Positions 57,551 through 64,000 of a stretch of DNA of 64,000 nucleotides are shown in pieces; position 1 is the first letter of the stretch; each line of letters starts with the position of its first letter. The stretch covers positions 360,501 to 424,500 of the forward strand of contig PUQB01000085.1 of assembly GCA_003024785.1 (NCBI GenBank). The letters run 5' to 3'. A program made the position numbers and the translations under genes. The DNA is from Selaginella tamariscina. Taxonomy: Eukaryota > Streptophyta > Lycopodiopsida > Selaginellales > Selaginellaceae. The notes under the pieces were generated by a model, which searched no databases, was not told the origin of the DNA, and saw only the letters and a list, made by a program, of their open reading frames with translations.

Positions 57551-60500
57551 ATGGCACACAGTTTGGAAGGGCTGCTTCACACCATTGAGCAGATCAGCAG
57601 GGAGAGCTCAGAACTGCAGTACAACACCCAGCAGTGCAAGTTCCTCCGTACCCGCTGCTCAATTGTGGGAGAATACGCAAGGTTATGGCAGGAATGCAGT
57701 GGCTTCCCATTTCTTGCAGTGGAAGAACTCGTCCGTCTACTTGGTAAGGCCTCTGTCCTTATCCACGAATGCACCAGTCAGAAATGGCTGTATTTTGCCG
57801 CTCTGAGGCTCACCAACACCAGAGCTTTCGCCTCGATCTGCACAGCCTTACACAGGCTGACGTCCTCGGTGAGTTCTCAGCTGATACACACCACTCAGGA
57901 CCTGCGCAACAAGGAGATACAATCTCTGATCAGGATGCCTTACAGGCACGTTCCGCTGGATAGCTTGGAGGCTGCAGTGGAAGCCCTGAGGGAGTGCTCC
58001 AACAGAGACAGAGAGGAACTCGTCCAGAAAGCACGGTCCATTCAGGTGACACATGAGACGTACGCGTTAGCGCAGCACCTGGTTCAGAAACTGAGTGCCA
58101 GCGAGAACGAACTTCTACCTGTTATAGAGCCTCTGAAGCTCGGGTTAATGATCGGAGCCGGAGCGTTCGGGAGGGTCTTCCGATCCGACTGGCATGGGAC
58201 ATCCGTTGCTGTCAAGGAATTCTCCGAAGGAGACACCTCTTTCGACAAGGAAGTTAAGATACTGCAGGAACTTATGCTGGATCCGGATCCGAATGTGTTG
58301 CAGATGATAGGATGTTACCACAAGGAGGACAAGGCTTACCTTGTTATGGAGCTCATGGAGATGGACTTAGCAAATGTGATAAGGAAACACCGTGGCTCCC
58401 TGCAGCTCACGGACTCGGTATACATCATGCTACAGGTCGCAAACGGGATGTCGTATTTCCACGAGAGAAATGTAGTGCACAGGGACCTCAAGCCGTCCAA
58501 CATCTTAGTAGACAGGAAGAACCTTGACGTGAAGGTGACGGACTTCGGGGTTGCACGGTCGGAGTTTGTCAGTTTCGCACCCGACCTGTCTTACCGGCGG
58601 GGACTCTGTACTACATGGCTCCAGAGATGTTCAGGGCGACAAGTACTCGAGGGAAGTCGATGTTTACAGCTTCGGAGTTACCTGTTTCCAACTCCTTACT
58701 GGAACTCTCCCTTTCCAGGATGAAAAGAAACTTCCAGCAGATAAACTTATCGAGAAGATAGAGGCCGGTAACCGTCCCGACTTACCGGTAGACTGTCCGA
58801 GAGAGATCGCCGTGCTGATCAACCGGTGTTGGAACACAAACCCCAAAGACAGGCCAACATTTCAGAGCATCTCCAAGATACTCGGATCTCTCAAGGAGAA
58901 GCTGCTTCTTGGGCAAAGCTTGGTGGGCATCCAACTCATAGTCATCCTGAGGATCTCACACTCCTGGCAGCAGACTTGATCAGCAAACTAACCACCACCG
59001 CACCGTTTGTTAACGTTCTCCAGTGCAGTTTCCTCCAGTCTAGATGTGTCCAACTCTCGCATTACCTGGGAGTCTGGAGTGACCTCTCTCTCCCGTCTCT
59101 CTGTCCAGCTCTCCATAACTTAGTCTCCATACTCAAGAGTGCAGTATGCCTGCTGGAAGCGTATGATCAGAAAAGATGGCTTCAAACAGCTGCCGTGTCC
59201 CTGCACAGCCCCAACACTTTCAGAATGATTGTTGAAGATATGGAGCACTTCACCAGAGTTTTAAGCTCTGAAGCTGCAAACTTCACCGTGGTAAAGAGTG
59301 TAGTACCGTCACAGAGTATGAACCATCTGGAACAGTACGCTGAAGAGGACAAGAGAATGATTATTGAGAAGGTGACGGAGATGGTTTCTGCAGGCACAGT
59401 TAAAGAGAAGAAACTTGCTGAGTACCTGGTTAAGAAGCTCGGTGACACTGCCGGACTACCTTACATTGAACCGAATGAAATCCTTGTGCAAGATTTCCTT
59501 CAAATGTCTGGCTCCGGTGCTGTGTTCAAGGGAGAATATTTGGGGTTACCTGTGGCTCTGAAGAACCTTGGGTCGAGTAATGAAGGGGAGAAGCTCCTAA
59601 AGGAGATTCATGCACGGTACAGCCAACTCAAGGGCAACATGCACCCCAACCTCATGTCGGCATTTGGACACACAAAGCACGGGGAACACATTCTTCTTGT
59701 CACGGAATATGTAAGTTCGACACTCCTCCGAGTGGAGAACAAACCTTTCCCGCCTTCGTTGGCTGCCCAGGTTGTTCTTCAGCTCGCTCGCGGCATTCAC
59801 CACTTGGACCAGAACAACCTCCAGTACATGGACTCCAACAGTCTGCTCAACTTTGAGAAGAGTGACAGCGAGGGCTATACTGGGAACCTGACTGTGAAGA
59901 TATCAATGGTTATGGACTTGGTAAGCTCGAACATCACCGGCATCACCAAGCTCAAGAACCACCTCTTCAGAACAAGTCTGAGAGACCTGAAGAAGATGAA
60001 TGTGTACGAGTTCGGCAGTACCTGCCTTCAAATCATCTGCGGGCAGGAGACGCTCTTGTCATCTCAGGTACCCAACAACTGTTGTAGCAGTAATAACCAC
60101 CTTGTTCAGCTCGTGGAGAGCTGCCTGAGCGGGAAAGCTATATCCTTTGAGTGGATAATACACGCTTTGCGAACAGAGCTGGACGAGGAAGTCATGGACA
60201 TCGACTACCGGCGGATGTTCGAGTCCATGAGTCCTGAATCGAATGGATACTACACAAGCAGCGGATTAAGGATTATGGGACATGCTGTAGTCGGAGGTAA
60301 TCTCTGGGTGTCTGGAAGCATGGAGGCGGGGAAAACCAGGTTGTTCCAGTGGATCAGAAAACACAGGGATGGAACAGTGGAACGGCTCAATCCGTTCCTG
60401 GTTACAGGACTCGAGTTCACGGTGGAGTACTCGTTAACAGCGGAGGATTTCAACAAAGCAATCTCGCTTACTTACGTGGATGTAAATGACAATATTGAGA

Positions 60501-60907
60501 TGGGTGGGAGGACGGAAACAACAGACTCTCGGTGGGTTTCATACAGTGATGCAACAAAGCACGCGTTGAAGCGTGCGTGGGACGTGGGTAAGGTGAAGTT
60601 CAAAGTTGTGATTATGGATGAGAAGAACAAGAAGGGTTTTATGGTTATTACGAGGTCGCACTATGTTCTCACCTGGAAGATGTGGTTGAGGAAGACGAAG
60701 GTGATTATGCCGCTCTCTCCGGCTGTGTATATCAAGATCTCTCAAGAGCAGCCCAATGTGTGTCACGTTGCCAATAGAAATGCAAGGTCGTGGCGTGTCA
60801 AGTTTGAGGATTCGGCCTCGAGGGACTTGGCAGTGCTCACGTTTCGGCATTTTATGAGGGCGGATATGTTGCCCATGCGGATCAACAGTCGCAGTCTAGC
60901 CTCCTAG
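57551..60907 (+). CDS. K3: two-kinase protein with helical modules and Ig/PH-like tail
   Basis: Best copy of the array, about 1,118 residues. Order: helical module (1-160) with SRESSELQYNTQQCKFLR, resembling the N-terminal bundle (DUF1221/HeLo type) of plant MLKL-like kinases; active-type kinase (about 197-455) with IGAGAFGRVF, VAVKEF, VVHRDLKPSNIL, TDFGVARS and an APE motif; second helical module (about 470-620); kinase-like domain (about 638-890) with a Gly loop and VALK but no HRD or DFG; an Ig/A9-like segment (about 898-1,000) with LWVSGSMEAGKTRLFQWIRK; and a PH-like end. It starts at ATG 57551 because all three copies share MXHSLEG. Three single-base losses (58,595-58,606, 58,632-58,640 and 58,936-58,941) shift the frame, cancelling to the original frame. 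These may be sequence errors. Function is unknown; immunity or cell death is speculative. Confidence 0.8.
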
Positions 60908-61613
60908 TATGACACTCTTAACTTGTGTGCACGCACGTGCATGAGTGTGCGTGCGTGTGCACCTGTAAGAGATCCAAGCTTACACCCATACACTAGTTTG
61001 AGTTATAATGTATGTATATATATATATATATATGTGCGTGTATGTGTAATGATATAAGCTTCTTTTTTAAATACATGAGTCGCTTGTATCTTTTATCTAC
61101 CAAAACATATATAAACATGAGAAGGTAAAAGCATAAAACACACACACACACACAATACATCATGCTTGGATTACATGAAAATGTAATGACAAACAAAATA
61201 GGGGAGGGGGGGGGGGAGGGGGAGTACGTGTAGTTAAATTTAACTGTGAATGGTGCATTTCTGAATTAACATATACAGATTATCATATACATATAAACTC
61301 CGGATATCTAATTCATTTTTTATACTACTTAAAAGTTTTTCATAAACAAAGTTTATTGACGTAACACACACACACAATATACATACATACATACATATAT
61401 ATATATATTGTATACAACAAATACATCCATTATATGGAGATGTGATAGCTTAACAACTGGAACGTACGCATACATGTTACAGAAATAAATATAGTCGTTA
61501 ATTTCAAAATATTATCTTAATTAAGGTATCATTCTGTAAACCAGCAGATTACACATTTTCGTAAATCCTTTATATATTTATATAAAGGGTATATATATTC
61601 TACCTGGGATAAT
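60908..61613. other. Intergenic between K3 and PRORP (tail to tail)
   Basis: AT-rich with TA and CA microsatellites and a G-rich run (about 61,200-61,225). It lacks the SKP1-like segment seen after K1 and K2, so the array ends here. Confidence 0.7.
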
Positions 61614-62237
61614 TCACTTGCAAGCCTGACGATTAATACAAAGCCATGATACAATGCCGCTTTTGCACACCGGAATGTGCCATGCCCCTTTCTCAGATTC
61701 CTATTAAAACCATTTGAATCAGTGTGTATATACTATATATATGTATGTGAGTTGTATCAAATATATACATAAATATAATGTATCTTCTCTCTCTCAGACG
61801 CAGAAACACAGACTCACACACCTGAATTACTGTGGAGTACGGAGGAGGCATCTGGAAATCTGGACTACCATTTGAAAAACCAAAGCGGACCTGAAAGATA
61901 TTAAAATTATGTTAGTGTATCGTAAGTAATATACGTCTATGAATTCGTACACGCTATAGCAATAAAATTGTCATTATATGTGTGTGTGTGTGTGTATGTA
62001 TTTATGTACACACACACACACCTGATGCCGTTCTTTCCACCGAGGAAAGAAATCGTTGCCAAGCAATTGAAAAATATGGTCCCTCATCTCGTCATTGCTT
62101 ATCAAAAGGCAGCGGTATTTGGCCGCGGCATATATCCAGTACCTGCAAGATTAGATATAGTTAAGTAAACATTAATTTCTTAAACATCAAATCTTAACGT
62201 ACACTAAGGAATTAGATGACATTAACTACACACACAC

Positions 62238-62290
<53 letters not shown>

Positions 62291-63458
62291 CGTGTTATTA
62301 AATGCCTAGTACGTATGCATTATCTAATCTGAACATAAGAGACGAGCTTCAAACTTGCTTCGTTTTGTAATACTAAAGCCAAGTCTCTCTCTAGTTATGC
62401 ATACACATACAATGGTTCAACGAGAAACACAGAGACAGAGAGATAGTCACCAGTCATCATTTGATCCGGTCGGAACTGTATACATAGCGTTAGCTGCATT
62501 CCAGTCGTTGAGAAGCTGTTGAGCTAGGGAAGTAGATGCTGGACCCCAGTAACACGATTCTTATGCAAGATAACGAGGGTAGTCTTCCCCCATCCTTGCT
62601 CTTCAACCCACAAACTACGGAATTTAGCTGCAAGGACATGTATGTTTCATAACCTTCGTATTTGTATATATGAATACGCACACACACATACCCACTACAT
62701 ATCAATTACATCTGCGTGATAGAATGACAAATAGTGCAGTAGCATCAGTCAATTTGTACACGCAGACACACCGAGACAAGAAAACATATGAAGATACACA
62801 AACATTTAAATATGCATACACACGTTCACGTACATACATACTATAGAGTGATTGCTGAACAAACCTGTAAAAAGTTAAATCCCCCAGCAGCAAAATTCTG
62901 ATTGTACAAAGCAACATTTGCACCGTCCACGACTGCGTCAAATGGCCCATGCTTCTCCAGCCATCCCTGTATTTCGCATTTAACGACAACACTATACATA
63001 CTACAATACCATTATCATCTTTGAATAATAAATTTATGCATATCCATGATATTAATATTAATTTATAAAATATACTGCTCATAACACACACCCACACACG
63101 CACGCACGCGCATACACCTGAAACTGACGAAAAGCATTTGGATTCCGCTCCTTTTCACATGCGAGTTCATCAAGCTTATTAACAAAGCTGTCCGTCTCCT
63201 GTAAGTTGATGTCCACTTTCGCTAGCTTTTCGTTGCACGTTTTACACACTCCATCTGCGTCAACACCTCCATGTTCAGCCCTCCACTTCCCTTCTCCAAT
63301 CCACCCCAACTCATGCCCACCACCTTATAATATACACACACATAATCAGCACTAAAATATATCCATATAAATGTGTGTCTGTGCCTATATGTGCATGTAT
63401 ATATGAGCGTATACAAACAGTCCTTAACATGAAGAGAAGAAAGCAGAGATCACCTATA

Positions 63459-63489
<31 letters not shown>

Positions 63490-64000
63490 CGGGGAGGGAG
63501 GGGTACCTCCGTGCAAGTACAGCACCTTCCGTATCTGCTCGACAGTAAAACTCCCCCCTCCTCGAGCAGCAGCGTTTGTGTGAAACCACTTTTCTATACT
63601 TTTGCCTGTTGAATGATGAACTTCACGCACTGTCTTGCGTAAAGCATGTAACACCTCGTAAACCCGTGTGTTACCCCGCATTTGAGCTTAACTCCAACAG
63701 AACTTGTAGCTCCATCTCCTCCGGTTTCACCCCCAACAACCTCATGTGCTCAACCACCTATATATGTATAGGTTCTATCAGATAATGTGTGTGCACACAT
63801 AATAATACATATAGAATGTATTAATGATGCTTTGTTGAAGAAAAGTAATGTCAATTACCTCAAAGGCCTTATCCACATCATTGTTCTTGAAGCAAGTGTA
63901 GAGAGCTGGTCCATAAGATCTCAGCTTTGGAGAAATTCCCGAAGAGACCATGTTCTTCACAATAGAAAAGGCGAGTTCAGCATCCCGTCTCGCCACTGCT
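61614..64000 (-). CDS. PRORP: Proteinaceous RNase P (PRORP), 3' part
   Basis: PRORP removes the 5' leader of tRNA precursors in nucleus or organelles. Eight exons are visible on the minus strand: 63859-64000 (PPR repeat end), 63507-63757, 63118-63323, 62865-62966, 62451-62627, 62022-62142, 61822-61890 and 61614-61700 (stop TGA 61614-61616). Diagnostic parts: central zinc region GVCKTCNEKL; metallonuclease NYN domain with DAVVDGANVALYNQNF and LLISNDEMRDHIFQLLGND (catalytic Asp residues present); FFPRWKERHQ; terminal QMPPPYSTVIQ and WHIPV with a late Cys. Two slips occur in 62451-62627 (a missing C and a missing G in homopolymers) and one in 63507-63757 near SSNAG; the gene otherwise looks functional. 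The N-terminal PPR part is outside the window. Confidence 0.93.
62239..62281. repeat. (TA)n microsatellite in a PRORP intron
   Basis: About 21 TA units between exons 62022-62142 and 62451-62627. Confidence 0.95.

Noticed and set aside
61968-62168. Plus-strand ORF of 66 codons
   Set aside because: Antisense to PRORP exon 62022-62142, which has conserved catalytic residues.

Overview
This is nuclear DNA of a land plant. It carries a proteinaceous RNase P (PRORP) with plant exon structure, a PLS-class pentatricopeptide repeat gene, a plant SKP1, Ty3/gypsy and Ty1/copia retrotransposons of plant type, and AT-rich microsatellite-rich introns. A seed-free vascular plant (fern or lycophyte) is my guess, with low certainty.

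Layout. 1-15,835 is a three-level nest of LTR retrotransposons. A Ty3/gypsy element E (+) runs in from the left edge. A non-chromodomain gypsy element A (-, LTRs 1,643-2,362 and 14,151-14,869) sits inside E. A chromodomain element B (+, 7,537-13,674) sits inside A. Target-site duplications mark both insertions. 15,836-18,035 is AT-rich with small tandem repeats. 18,036-23,924 holds an unrecognised gene built from many very short, mostly phase-0 exons; it ends in a hydrophobic C-terminal segment and contains a 153-bp exon-intron unit present three times. A degenerate partial copy of its exons lies at about 25,285-25,938. 27,204-30,702 is a solo LTR with a second solo LTR of the same family inserted in it. 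30,703-33,923 shows no gene.

33,924-36,782 holds a broken SET-domain gene and a broken PPR gene; 37,039-37,512 is an intact intronless SKP1 (-). From 37,545 to 60,907 a unit is repeated three times: SKP1-upstream-like DNA followed by a large kinase gene (K1, K2, K3). The kinase gene encodes two consecutive [helical module + kinase] blocks. The first kinase has the catalytic motifs; the second looks like a pseudokinase. An Ig/A9-like and PH-like tail follows. K1 and K2 are decayed. K3 is interrupted only by three single-base losses. A rearranged copia element lies between K1 and K2; a truncated solo LTR carrying a second chromodomain element C (-, same family as B) lies between K2 and K3. From 61,614 to the right edge runs the 3' part of PRORP (-), with eight visible exons.

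Points of most interest: the kinase-pseudokinase family; the B/C elements, whose primer-binding site is complementary to their own LTR (self-priming) rather than obviously to a tRNA; element A's extra RNase H ORF upstream of gag, split by B inside its first catalytic motif; and the microexon gene. Several otherwise conserved genes are broken by single-base losses at G or C runs, which may be sequence error rather than decay.
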